DNA of 12,448 nucleotides from an uncultured Clostridia bacterium (GTDB taxonomy: Bacteria > Bacillota > Clostridia > TANB77 > CAG-508), in assembly GCA_944386335.1 (NCBI GenBank), contig CALXAQ010000154.1, positions 1 to 12,448 of the forward strand, read 5' to 3'. Position numbers and translations under genes: made by a program. Positions within the stretch are counted from its first letter, which is position 1. Each line of letters opens with the position of its first letter. Under the pieces are notes generated by a model. It saw only the letters and a program-made list of their open reading frames with translations, did no database searches and was not told the DNA's origin. This document shows, piece after piece, positions 1-7,199 of the stretch.

Positions 1-43
1 TTATATAAGATGTATAAAATATCTTTATAGAAATTGAGGAAAT

Positions 44-119
44 GCTTCGATAGCTCAGTTGGTAGAGCAAGGGACTGAAAATCCCTGTGTCAGTGGTTCG
101 ATTCCACTTCGAAGCACCA
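44..119 (+). tRNA. tRNA-Phe (anticodon GAA), with encoded CCA
   Basis: A complete 76-nt cloverleaf is visible. The acceptor arm GCTTCGA pairs with TCGAAGC. The D arm holds GCTC/GAGC, and the anticodon stem AGGGA/TCCCT encloses the loop CTGAAAA, giving anticodon GAA at 77-79. The T arm AGTGG/CCACT carries the TTCGATT loop. Discriminator A116 is followed by an encoded CCA (117-119). It reads UUC/UUU phenylalanine codons. Only 43 bases precede it, so whether it is a single gene or the last of a tRNA cluster cannot be told. An AT-rich TATAAA at 13-18 could be a -10 box, but no -35 is visible. Confidence 0.97.
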
Positions 120-140
120 AACTATAATAGATATTAAAAC

Positions 141-180
141 AACATTTAGTGAGCTATAAAGTTTATTAAATGTTTTTTTT
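141..180 (+). terminator. Intrinsic terminator after tRNA-Phe
   Basis: Positions 141-154 pair with 161-174 in a 14-bp stem that includes three G-U pairs. The loop is the 6-nt TATAAA (155-160), and eight T residues follow at 173-180. This is a standard rho-independent terminator and ends the tRNA transcript before the next gene. Confidence 0.8.
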
Positions 181-243
181 AGTTATATAGAACCTTAATT
201 TTAAAGTATACAGTTAACAACTATAATAAATGGAGGAGGATTT

Positions 244-765
244 ATGGAACGAATATGTATAATTGGAGGAAGTGGAACTGGAAAAACAACACTTTCTAAT
301 AATTTAGGAAAAGAATTGAACTTACCTGTTTATCATATTGATGGAATACACCATTTAAAAAATTGGGAGATACGAGATGAAAATGAACGTGATAAAATAA
401 TTCTTGAAAAAGTAGCACAACCTAAATGGATTATAGATGGTACTTATCGCTCTACATTGCAACAACGTTTAGAAAAAGCTGATTGTGTTATATATTTAGA
501 CTATTCATCTCTAGCCCAAATAATTGGTGTATTAAAAAGATTCATAAAAAATCATGGTAAAGAAAAAGAAGAAATACCAGGATGTAAAGAACAGATGAGT
601 TGGAAATTTTTTTGGTTTGTAGTTAAATGGAGAAAAAATAAGAGAGATGAAATTTTAGAAAAAATAAATAAAATTGATAGTAAGAAAGTTTATATTTTTC
701 ATAATAGAAAAAGACTCAATAGATGGTACGAAAATAAATTTGGTAAAAAAATGCTCCATCAATGA
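244..765 (+). CDS. P-loop kinase-like protein of the FlaR / 'DNA topology modulation' family
   Basis: A 173-aa cytosolic P-loop NTPase. The Walker A motif GGSGTGKTT is at residues 8-16. The HIDGIHH segment (31-37) matches the substrate-side loop of adenylate-kinase-like small-molecule kinases. WIIDGTYRST (62-71) and the hydrophobic strand ADCVIYLDYS (79-88) look like the NMP-binding and Walker B regions, and FHNRKRLNRW (152-161) resembles the lid-arginine region. Length (about 170 aa) and motif order fit the family often named 'topology modulation protein' or FlaR. That name comes from an old genetic observation, the biochemical substrate is not established, and I infer only nucleotide-dependent phosphotransfer. 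The ATG lies 5 nt after a strong GGAGGAGG site (232-239). It stands alone between the tRNA terminator and a gene-poor region. A TATAAT at 222-227 is too close to the ribosome site to be a convincing promoter. Confidence 0.8.
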   Translation: MERICIIGGSGTGKTTLSNNLGKELNLPVYHIDGIHHLKNWEIRDENERDKIILEKVAQPKWIIDGTYRSTLQQRLEKADCVIYLDYSSLAQIIGVLKRFIKNHGKEKEEIPGCKEQMSWKFFWFVVKWRKNKRDEILEKINKIDSKKVYIFHNRKRLNRWYENKFGKKMLHQ

Positions 766-1299
766 GGTAAAATAAATAGGATATTAACATTAGTAAAATC
801 TAATACTTTATAGAAGATATAAAGTTATAAATGAATAGCAAAAAGATAAAGTAAATTATGAAAAAGCATATGAAAAAGAAAAAATATAAAATTTACTTTT
901 TCTTCATAATTTCTTTACAAAATTTGCAAAGGAAAAACAAGAAACGGACACAAAAGGTGGATATAATAAAAACACAATAAAGAGAGGAGAGTGATAAAAT
1001 AAGAAAAAACAAAAAAGAAAGGAAGGTTTTACACAAAAACAACAGACTATAATTCTAAGAATGCAGTTATATAAGATATTATAAATAGAGAAGAAAGGAA
1101 GTGCATGCCTATACGCAACTAATAAATAAGCAATTAATGTAAAAAATCATCCCCTTTGAAATAAATATAGATAGAAAGTATGAGTGAAATATCTCATACT
1201 TTTTTTCTGCAAAAACATCTATCTTTTTAAAGAAACATATGATAGAATAAAAGACAGTAAAATGTAATTACGTTTTATTTGCTATTAATACCTTAAGAG
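766..1299. other. Gene-poor intergenic region, no supported gene
   Basis: About 530 purine- and A-rich bases with no open frame resembling a protein. Visible structure comprises a perfect 10-bp inverted repeat at 848-857 / 890-899 (AAAGTAAATT / AATTTACTTT, 32-nt spacer, no T-run), TATAAT sequences at 962-967 and 1048-1053, and the terminator at 1175-1206 annotated separately. Neither TATAAT has a good -35 at normal spacing; the nearest to the second is TTTACA at 1028-1033, with a 14-nt spacer. The region is either a long 3' UTR of the upstream gene, the decayed remains of a gene, or the site of a small RNA. Confidence 0.5.
1175..1206 (+). terminator. Intrinsic terminator upstream of dapF
   Basis: AAAGTATGAG (1175-1184) pairs perfectly with CTCATACTTT (1193-1202) around an 8-nt loop, with a T-run at 1200-1206. 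The T-run follows the hairpin on the + strand, so it stops transcripts coming from the left. It separates dapF-dapL from the upstream gene. No protein gene lies in the 400 bases before it. Confidence 0.8.
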
Positions 1300-1308
1300 G
1301 TGAAGAAA

Positions 1309-2152
1309 ATGATAAAATTTACAAAAATGCATGGGCTAGGGAATGACTATGTCTATATAAATTGCACAAAAACTGGGCAAAAAATAGAAAACGCGTCATC
1401 CTTAGCTCAATTTGTTAGTAATCGACATCTAGGAGTAGGCTCAGATGGATTAATACTTATTAAAGATAGTGACATTGCAGATTTTAAAATGCAGATGTTT
1501 AACTATGATGGTAGTGAAGCGGAAATGTGTGGAAATGGTATTCGTTGTGTACGGAAAATTTGTTTATGACAAAGGACTTACACAAAAAGAGAAGATTAGT
1601 GTAGAGACACTTTCTGGTGTAAAACAGCTAAGTCTTTATCCTGAAAATGGAAAAGTAAGTCGTGTAAAAGTAGACATGGGAGAGCCAATAATAGAGGCAA
1701 AAAAAATACCAGTAGTAGTTAAAGAATCACCAGTTATTGACTTAATACTTCCTATTTTAGATAAAAAATTTTCTTTTACTTGTATTTCTATGGGAAATCC
1801 ACATGCGGTCACTTTTATAGAAAAAATAGATACTTTTCCAGTAGAAAAATATGGAAAAGTAGCAGAAATAGAAGAGCATTTCCCTAAAAAAGTAAATGTA
1901 GAATTTGCAGAGATAATAGATAGAAACACTATTAAAATGAGAGTATGGGAAAGAGGAACAGGAGAAACAATGGCATGTGGAACAGGAGCTTGTGCAACAG
2001 TGGTAGCAGGAATACTAAAAAAATACACAGAAAGAAAAGTAACAGTAAAACTATTAGGTGGTAATTTAGAAATTGAGTGGAATAAAGAAGATAATCATGT
2101 GTATATGACAGGACCAGCTACTACTGTATTTGAAGGAGAATTATGTGAATGA
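1309..2152 (+). pseudogene. dapF: Diaminopimelate epimerase, interrupted by a one-base frameshift
   Basis: DapF converts LL-diaminopimelate to meso-diaminopimelate for lysine and peptidoglycan synthesis, using two cysteines as acid and base without a cofactor. Both halves are well conserved but lie in different frames. The first reads from ATG 1309 through MCGNGIRCV (to 1551) and stops at 1567-1569 if unshifted. The second resumes with GKFVYDKGL from 1553. Removing the extra C at 1552 gives a continuous 280-aa protein, the normal family length, with catalytic Cys74 (MCGNG) and Cys223 (ACGTGACAT). The start at 1309 is preferred over GTG 1300 because AGAGGTG at 1296-1302 then sits 6 nt upstream, and family members begin M-K/I-F-T-K-M-H-G. 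dapL follows after 27 nt, so the two are probably co-transcribed. The clean conservation on both sides suggests a recent mutation or a base-calling error rather than old decay. Confidence 0.9.
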
Positions 2153-2179
2153 AAAAGAAAGAGGAGGATAAAAGTAAAT

Positions 2180-3388
2180 ATGGTTAAAATTAATAAAAAT
2201 TATTTAAAATTGCAAGAAAATTACCTTTTTTCTACTATTGCTAAAAAGGTATCGGATTTTCAAAAAATAAACCCAGATAAAAAGGTAATAAAATTAGGAA
2301 TTGGCGATGTTACTCTACCAATTATTCCAGTAGTAGTAAAAGCTATGAAACAGGCAGTAGAGGAAATGGGAGAAAAAGAAACTTTTAAAGGATATGGACC
2401 AGAGCAAGGGTATGATTTTTTAAGAGAAAAAATTGTAGAATGGGATTATCAAAAAAGAGGAATTCCTATGGAAAAAGAAGAGATATTTGTCTCTGATGGT
2501 GCAAAATGTGACACAGGGAATTTTCAAGAATTATTAGATATTAACAATACAGTTGCTATTACAGATCCTGTATATCCTGTTTATTTAGATAGTAATGTAA
2601 TGGCGGGAAGAACAGGCGGTTTTAATAGAGAAACACAAAAGTTTGATAGGGTAGTATATATGCCAGTAACAGAAAAAAATGGATTTGTTCCAGAACTTCC
2701 AAAAGAAAAAGTAGATTTGATTTATTTATGCTTGCCAAATAACCCAACAGGAACAGTACTTTCCAAAGAAAAATTAAAAAAGTGGGTAGATTATGCTAAG
2801 GAAAAAGAGGCTCTTATTTTATTTGATGCTGCTTATGAAGCCTTTATTACAGAAGAAAATATACCACATAGTATTTATGAAATAGAAGGTGCAAAAGAAG
2901 TAGCTATAGAGTTTAAAAGTTTTTCTAAAACAGCAGGCTTTACAGGAGTAAGGTGTGCTTATACAGTAGTACCAAAGGAAATTCAAATGGGAGGAGTATC
3001 TTTAAATACATTGTGGAATAGACGTCAATGTACAAAATTTAATGGAGTACCATATATTACACAAAGAGGAGCAGAAGCTATCTATACAGAGGAAGGACAA
3101 AAACAAATTAAGGAAAATATAGAGTATTATAGAGAGAATGCAAAAATTATTCGAGAAGGATTGGAAAAAGCAGGTTACACAGTATTTGGAGGAATAAATG
3201 CACCATATATTTGGTTAAAAGTTCCAGAACAACTTACTTCCTGGGAATTTTTTGATAAATTGTTGGAAGAAAAAAATATTGTGGGAACACCAGGTTCAGG
3301 CTTTGGACCAAGTGGAGAAGGTTACTTTAGATTAACTGCTTTTGGTAGTAGAGAAAGCACCATAGAAGCTATGCAAAGATTAAAATAA
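2180..3388 (+). CDS. dapL: LL-diaminopimelate aminotransferase
   Basis: A 402-aa PLP-dependent class I/II aminotransferase. It makes LL-diaminopimelate from tetrahydrodipicolinate and glutamate in one step, bypassing the succinylated or acetylated intermediates of the other lysine routes. Visible features are the N-terminal segment LFSTIAKKVSDF (16-27), IKLGIGDVTLP (37-47), SDGAKCD (105-111), NNPTG (187-191), the cofactor-contacting D216, the Schiff-base lysine K250 in SFSKTAGFTGVRC, and the carboxylate-binding R384 in GYFRLTAFG. Length and these motifs match DapL rather than a generic aspartate aminotransferase. GAGGAGG (2161-2167) precedes the ATG by 12 nt, slightly long, but no better start exists. 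It lies just downstream of dapF, whose substrate it produces; this pairing is the strongest support for the assignment. No clear terminator follows. Confidence 0.93.
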   Translation: MVKINKNYLKLQENYLFSTIAKKVSDFQKINPDKKVIKLGIGDVTLPIIPVVVKAMKQAVEEMGEKETFKGYGPEQGYDFLREKIVEWDYQKRGIPMEKEEIFVSDGAKCDTGNFQELLDINNTVAITDPVYPVYLDSNVMAGRTGGFNRETQKFDRVVYMPVTEKNGFVPELPKEKVDLIYLCLPNNPTGTVLSKEKLKKWVDYAKEKEALILFDAAYEAFITEENIPHSIYEIEGAKEVAIEFKSFSKTAGFTGVRCAYTVVPKEIQMGGVSLNTLWNRRQCTKFNGVPYITQRGAEAIYTEEGQKQIKENIEYYRENAKIIREGLEKAGYTVFGGINAPYIWLKVPEQLTSWEFFDKLLEEKNIVGTPGSGFGPSGEGYFRLTAFGSRESTIEAMQRLK

Positions 3389-3411
3389 AAAATTCAGTAG
3401 TTAAAAAAGTA

Positions 3412-3440
3412 TTGCAAACCTTAAAAACTTATGCTAAATT
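3412..3440 (+). promoter_or_regulatory. Probable sigma-A promoter for the hybrid kinase gene
   Basis: TTGCAA (3412-3417) is followed after 17 nt by TAAATT (3435-3440), preceded by TG one base upstream (extended -10, TGCTAAATT). The predicted start near 3447 leaves a leader of about 80 nt, with AGGAGG at 3510-3515 ten nt before the ATG. I saw no riboswitch consensus in this leader. Confidence 0.5.
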
Positions 3441-3525
3441 ATAAATAATAAATTAAAAAATGTAAATTGATAATTTTTAGAGAAAGTCATTAGAAAACAA
3501 AGGAAAAATAGGAGGATAAATACCA

Positions 3526-6500
3526 ATGAATGTAATACAAAAACTAAAAGATTATATGGTAAGAAAAAAAGAAAATAAACTCTTAATATCTGATGTAAAT
3601 ATTAATGTTATAGAGGGATTTTTTGATCAAATTAAAGACATCATTTGTATAACAGATTATGATGGGAAAATTGAATATATTAATAATGGTCAAGTATATA
3701 ACAAATATAAAATGTTAAAAGAAGTTTTGTTATATGATCAGAATAATGAAATGGTCTATGAAGAGATTATTTCTAAGACGATTGATGAAGGAGAATTTAT
3801 TGGAAATATCCAACTAAATAAAGAGGATACCAAAGTGGAGATTTATATTGCTTCTTATAATATGGTATCCAAAGGAAGAATATTTATTTATATTAAAGAT
3901 TTAAATGAGTATTTTGAAAAAGAATTACAATTACAAAAAGAAATAGAAAAGAAGGACGAGTATCTACATACCAAAGACTTATTCATTGCTAATTTATCTC
4001 ATGAAATCCGAACACCGATTAATATTATTGTAGGAATGCTATATTTTTTAAAATCAACAGAATTAGATGATAAACAAATTGAATATATTGGAAAGTTAGA
4101 ACAAGCATCTAATTTATTATTAGAAATGGTAAATAATATTTTAGATTTATCTAAAGGGAAAGCAAATGTTATTACTAATAATAAAGTGAATTTTAACTTA
4201 AAAGCTTTTTTGGATAATTTGTATCATTTATTTGAAGGAAAAGCAAAAGAAAAAAATTTGCAATGGTATATGACCTGTGACTTTGATACAGATATTGATG
4301 TTTATGCAGATAAAACACGTATTGGGCAAGTTTTTTTAAATTTAATTAATAATGCGATCAAGTATACTAAGAAGGGTTATATAGAACTTCTTGGAAAAAA
4401 GATAGAAGAAAATACTTTTTCTTATAAACTACAATTTTGCGTAAAAGACACGGGAATTGGTATAAAAAGAGAAGATACCTTAAAAATTTTTGCAGAATTT
4501 GAGCAGGCAAATGAACCAACAGTAAAAGAACAAGAAGGAAGCGGAATGGGACTTGCTATTACCAAAAAGATTATTGAAAATATGGATGGGAAAATTTGGG
4601 TAGAAAGTAATGTAGACTTAGGAAGTAAATTTTATTTCAATATTATTGTAGATAAAAGCACAGTACAAACACGAGAAAAAGAAGAAATACCAACAGAGAA
4701 AGAAATAAATGAACAAAAAACGAGAGAATTGTTAGAAGAAAGTATGGCCCTTTTCCATGATACTCCGAAGAAAGAAAAGATAGAAAGCACTGTTACAGAG
4801 CAAGGTGATTTAAGTAATAGAAAAATTTTAGTAGTAGAAGATAACGAAATTAATCAAGAAATTACAAAAAAAATCATTGAAGAAATGGGAATTGTTTGTG
4901 AGACAGCAATGGATGGAACAGAATGCTTAAAGAGAATAGAAGAAGTAGGAAAAGAATACTATTCTTTAATACTTATGGATATTCACATGCCAAAACATAA
5001 TGGATATGAAATTTCACGTATTTTAAAGAACAATATGGGATTAAAAATTCCAATTGTTGCATTAACAGCTACAAATATTACACATGAGGTAGTAGAGGAA
5101 AATAGAGAATATATTTCTTCTTATATCCAAAAACCAATTATGCCGTTAGAATTTAAGAAGAAGATTGGAGAATTATTACAAAATGAGAGAAAATCAGAAA
5201 GCGAATTATCTTTTATCGATTCTTATAATGAGCTAATGGAACGTTTAGGAAATAGTGAAGAAATGCTAAAAAAACTATTGAATATTTTCTATAACACTTA
5301 TGTCAATATTAATAAAGATGTAGCAAATCTAAAAGATAGTGACGAAAAATATATCTATATACATTCTTTAAAAGGTGCAATGGGAAATTTGGGATGCCAT
5401 GCTGTATTTCAAAGATTAGGTGAAATAGAGGCACGAATTAAAAATGGTACAGAGAAAAAAGAATTAGAAGACTTTTTAACAGATTTTCAATATATGTTAA
5501 AAGAATTAAGAGAATCATCCTATATTAAACAAGGAATGAAAAAAATATTAATTATTAGTTCAAGTCAAGAAAAACAAGAAGAACAGAAAAAACAGCTTTA
5601 TCCTTATTTTGAAGTAATTACCACACAAAAAGAAAGTGATGTTTATCTTCTTTTGGATACTTATCGTGTGGATGCAATTTTGGTTTATGAATTGGAAAAT
5701 TTAGAACAAGAGATTGCATTAGTAAAAGAACTAAAAAATAATGATAAATATAAAGATATACCGCTATTATTAATTAACGAAGAGAAAAATCCAACTTTAA
5801 AAGCAAAAGCCTTAGAAATTAATATAGATGAATATATAGAAACAGAATTTGAAGTAGATAGTATGAAATGGCATATTGATAATGCTATTCAAAAGAAACA
5901 TGATGAGATAAAATTAAAAAAGGATTTAAAAAAATCGAATAATGAAATTGAGAATGTATATGATTTCTTATATAGTAGTTTGGTACATTTAACAGCATAT
6001 AAGAGTAAAGAAACAGGTAGCCATTTATTACGTACTAAGGAATATATGAAACGAATGCTGAGTGAGTATGAAAACTTTTATCATGAAGGACAATTTATAG
6101 AAGAAAAAACAAGGGAAGATATTGCTATTGCGGCTACTTTACATGATATTGGAAAGGTTGGTATACCAGACAATATTTTAAATAAGCCAGGAAGATTAAC
6201 AGACGAAGAATATGAGGTGATTAAGCAACATGTTGTTATTGGAAGAGATACATTAGAAGGAACTTATGGAAATAAATTATCCAATAATGTCTTACAGTAT
6301 GCAAAAGATATTGTATATCATCATCATGAAAAATTTGATGGTACAGGATATCCAGAAGGTTTAAAAAATGATGAAATTACTACTATTTGTAAGATAATGG
6401 CAGTCATTGATGTATATGATGCTTTAGTAAATGACCGTGTATATAAAAAAGCAATGCCTTATGAAGAAGCAGAAAAGTATATTATTGAACAAAGTGGAAA

Positions 6501-6585
6501 AACATTTGATCCAAAAGTAATTAATATTTTCCGTATTGTGAAAGAAGATTTAAGAAGAATTAATGAAGAAAATCAAGATGGATAG
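3526..6585 (+). CDS. Hybrid histidine kinase with receiver, Hpt, pseudo-receiver and HD-GYP output
   Basis: A 1019-aa protein with no membrane segment or signal peptide, so probably cytosolic. Domains in order: PAS-like sensor (about 26-125); coiled linker (126-150); HisKA with SHEIRTP, phospho-acceptor H159; HATPase with N-box N276, G1 DTGIGI (308-313) and G2 GSGMGL (338-343); receiver (432-550) with D439, phospho-acceptor D485, T514 and K536; Hpt (about 562-662) with H613 in HSLKGAMG; degenerate receiver (about 671-790); and HD-GYP phosphodiesterase (about 812-1010). The HD-GYP domain has H833, HDIGK (873-877), H902, HHHEKFDGTGYP (932-943), D962 and GKTFDP. These residues are those of active c-di-GMP phosphodiesterases. 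The family role is phosphorelay signalling joined to c-di-GMP hydrolysis to pGpG or GMP; the input ligand is unknown. The second receiver lacks all acceptor residues (S678/S679, Y721, T773). The gene has its own promoter, and no partner regulator is adjacent. Confidence 0.93.
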   Translation: MNVIQKLKDYMVRKKENKLLISDVNINVIEGFFDQIKDIICITDYDGKIEYINNGQVYNKYKMLKEVLLYDQNNEMVYEEIISKTIDEGEFIGNIQLNKEDTKVEIYIASYNMVSKGRIFIYIKDLNEYFEKELQLQKEIEKKDEYLHTKDLFIANLSHEIRTPINIIVGMLYFLKSTELDDKQIEYIGKLEQASNLLLEMVNNILDLSKGKANVITNNKVNFNLKAFLDNLYHLFEGKAKEKNLQWYMTCDFDTDIDVYADKTRIGQVFLNLINNAIKYTKKGYIELLGKKIEENTFSYKLQFCVKDTGIGIKREDTLKIFAEFEQANEPTVKEQEGSGMGLAITKKIIENMDGKIWVESNVDLGSKFYFNIIVDKSTVQTREKEEIPTEKEINEQKTRELLEESMALFHDTPKKEKIESTVTEQGDLSNRKILVVEDNEINQEITKKIIEEMGIVCETAMDGTECLKRIEEVGKEYYSLILMDIHMPKHNGYEISRILKNNMGLKIPIVALTATNITHEVVEENREYISSYIQKPIMPLEFKKKIGELLQNERKSESELSFIDSYNELMERLGNSEEMLKKLLNIFYNTYVNINKDVANLKDSDEKYIYIHSLKGAMGNLGCHAVFQRLGEIEARIKNGTEKKELEDFLTDFQYMLKELRESSYIKQGMKKILIISSSQEKQEEQKKQLYPYFEVITTQKESDVYLLLDTYRVDAILVYELENLEQEIALVKELKNNDKYKDIPLLLINEEKNPTLKAKALEINIDEYIETEFEVDSMKWHIDNAIQKKHDEIKLKKDLKKSNNEIENVYDFLYSSLVHLTAYKSKETGSHLLRTKEYMKRMLSEYENFYHEGQFIEEKTREDIAIAATLHDIGKVGIPDNILNKPGRLTDEEYEVIKQHVVIGRDTLEGTYGNKLSNNVLQYAKDIVYHHHEKFDGTGYPEGLKNDEITTICKIMAVIDVYDALVNDRVYKKAMPYEEAEKYIIEQSGKTFDPKVINIFRIVKEDLRRINEENQDG

Positions 6586-6593
6586 CAGAACTT

Positions 6594-6623
6594 TTGCAAA
6601 AAGTGTTGATTTTTCAGTATAAT
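6594..6623 (+). promoter_or_regulatory. Probable sigma-A promoter for rpsO
   Basis: TTGCAA (6594-6599) and a perfect TATAAT (6618-6623) are separated by 18 nt, just after the kinase stop codon. The predicted start near 6630 gives an rpsO leader of about 105 nt, long enough for regulatory structure. The -35 overlaps a small ACTTTT/AAAAGT hairpin (6590-6604). Confidence 0.6.
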
Positions 6624-6629
6624 AATGGT

Positions 6630-6734
6630 AAAATAAATACGTTATAAAACTACCTTATACTTAGTTTCAAGAAAACACACACCTTACTTGTAACTCAGTT
6701 TAAGGCAAATAAAAAAGAGGAGGTGCTAGAAGTT
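6630..6734 (+). promoter_or_regulatory. rpsO 5' leader, possible S15 autoregulatory region
   Basis: About 105 untranslated bases lie between the predicted start and the rpsO ATG. CCTTA occurs twice (6653-6657 and 6682-6686), with one TAAGG partner (6701-6705) just before the ribosome binding site, so two alternative pairings are possible. S15 is known to repress its own mRNA through different leader structures in several phyla. Whether this leader belongs to one of them is inference, and the visible pairing is short. Confidence 0.3.
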
Positions 6735-6998
6735 ATGACAAAAGAAAGAAAACAAGAAATCATTGCTACTTATAGAAGAGATGAAAAAGATACTGGTTCA
6801 CCAGAGGTTCAAATTGCTCTTTTAACTGAAAGAATTAATGAATTAACAGAACACTTAAAAGTACACAAAAAAGATAATCATTCTAGAAGAGGACTTCTAA
6901 AAATGGTTGGTGCAAGAAGAAACTTACTAAAATACTTAAGTGATAATGATGTACAAAGATATAGAGACATTGTTGAAAAATTAGGATTAAGAAAATAA
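6735..6998 (+). CDS. rpsO: 30S ribosomal protein S15
   Basis: An 87-aa protein of the small-subunit platform that binds 16S rRNA early in assembly. The S15 signature is unmistakable: DTGSPEVQIALLTERI (19-34), the HKKDNHSRRGL segment (44-54) and MVGARRNLLKYL (57-68), ending in VEKLGLRK. The usual length is 87-89 aa. A GTG at 6723 could extend it by four residues, but it overlaps GAGGAGGTG (6717-6725). That site lies 9 nt before ATG 6735, and homologues begin M-T/S-K-E, so 6735 is the true start. pnp follows, the conserved bacterial order. It has its own promoter at 6594-6623. Confidence 0.97.
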   Translation: MTKERKQEIIATYRRDEKDTGSPEVQIALLTERINELTEHLKVHKKDNHSRRGLLKMVGARRNLLKYLSDNDVQRYRDIVEKLGLRK

Positions 6999-6999
6999 G

Positions 7000-7046
7000 A
7001 AAAGCATAAGGACGTTTTGCTATAAAACAGTAAAACGTCCGCTTTT
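7000..7046 (+). terminator. Long hairpin between rpsO and pnp (attenuating terminator or RNase processing site)
   Basis: GGACGTTTTGCT (7010-7021) pairs with AGTAAAACGTCC (7029-7040) around a 7-nt loop; all 12 pairs form, with one G-U. An outer helix AAAAGC (7000-7005) / GCTTTT (7041-7046) extends it, leaving a 4-nt bulge. The T-run is only four bases, so read-through into pnp is likely. In E. coli the rpsO-pnp interval also holds a terminator and an RNase III-processed hairpin; similar roles here are inferred. Confidence 0.65.
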
Positions 7047-7146
7047 GCAAGTAAGAGAAAAAGGTGTGAAAAATAATAAAATAAATCCTTCTATATTAGG
7101 ATAGTAGCTTGTATGATGCTCTGCTTAGCTTAAAGAAGACGGCAAA

Positions 7147-7192
7147 GTAACATAGAGGTTACGACTAATAAGGAGGATAGAAAGAGAAGGAG
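7147..7192 (+). promoter_or_regulatory. pnp leader: small hairpin and two stacked Shine-Dalgarno sequences
   Basis: A GTAAC/GTTAC hairpin (7147-7151 / 7158-7162, 6-nt loop) is followed by a very strong AAGGAGGAT (7170-7178) and then AAGGAG (7187-7192). Only the second is correctly spaced, 7 nt from ATG 7200. No start codon lies at usable distance from the first, so it may be a ribosome standby site or part of leader control. Confidence 0.4.
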
Positions 7193-7199
7193 AGATTTT

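Noticed and set aside
95..119. tRNA-Phe 3' end as an integration (att) site for a mobile element
   Set aside because: No second copy of the tRNA 3' end occurs in the window, and no integrase or phage-like gene is present.
1101..1142. Tiny ORF starting GTG 1101 after an AAAGGAA-like site
   Set aside because: Only 13 codons, no recognisable peptide type, and purine-rich false ribosome sites are common in this region.
1469..2152. Independent 227-aa gene starting at 1469 in the second dapF frame
   Set aside because: The part before about 1553 has no family similarity in that frame and overlaps the true dapF N-terminus; it is the tail of the frameshifted gene.
3410..3525. c-di-GMP riboswitch before the HD-GYP gene, suggested by GCAAACC at 3414-3420
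   Set aside because: The short match lacks the rest of the GEMM-I pattern (no GGGACGCAAAG-like block or paired stems), and it overlaps the predicted -35 box.
6590..6604. ACTTTT/AAAAGT hairpin after the kinase gene as a terminator
   Set aside because: Only six weak pairs and no proper T-run; it overlaps the rpsO -35 element.
7045..7077. Separate pnp promoter from TTGCAA at 7045-7050
   Set aside because: No acceptable -10 is found 16-18 nt downstream; the nearest candidates are AAAAAT or lie too far away.
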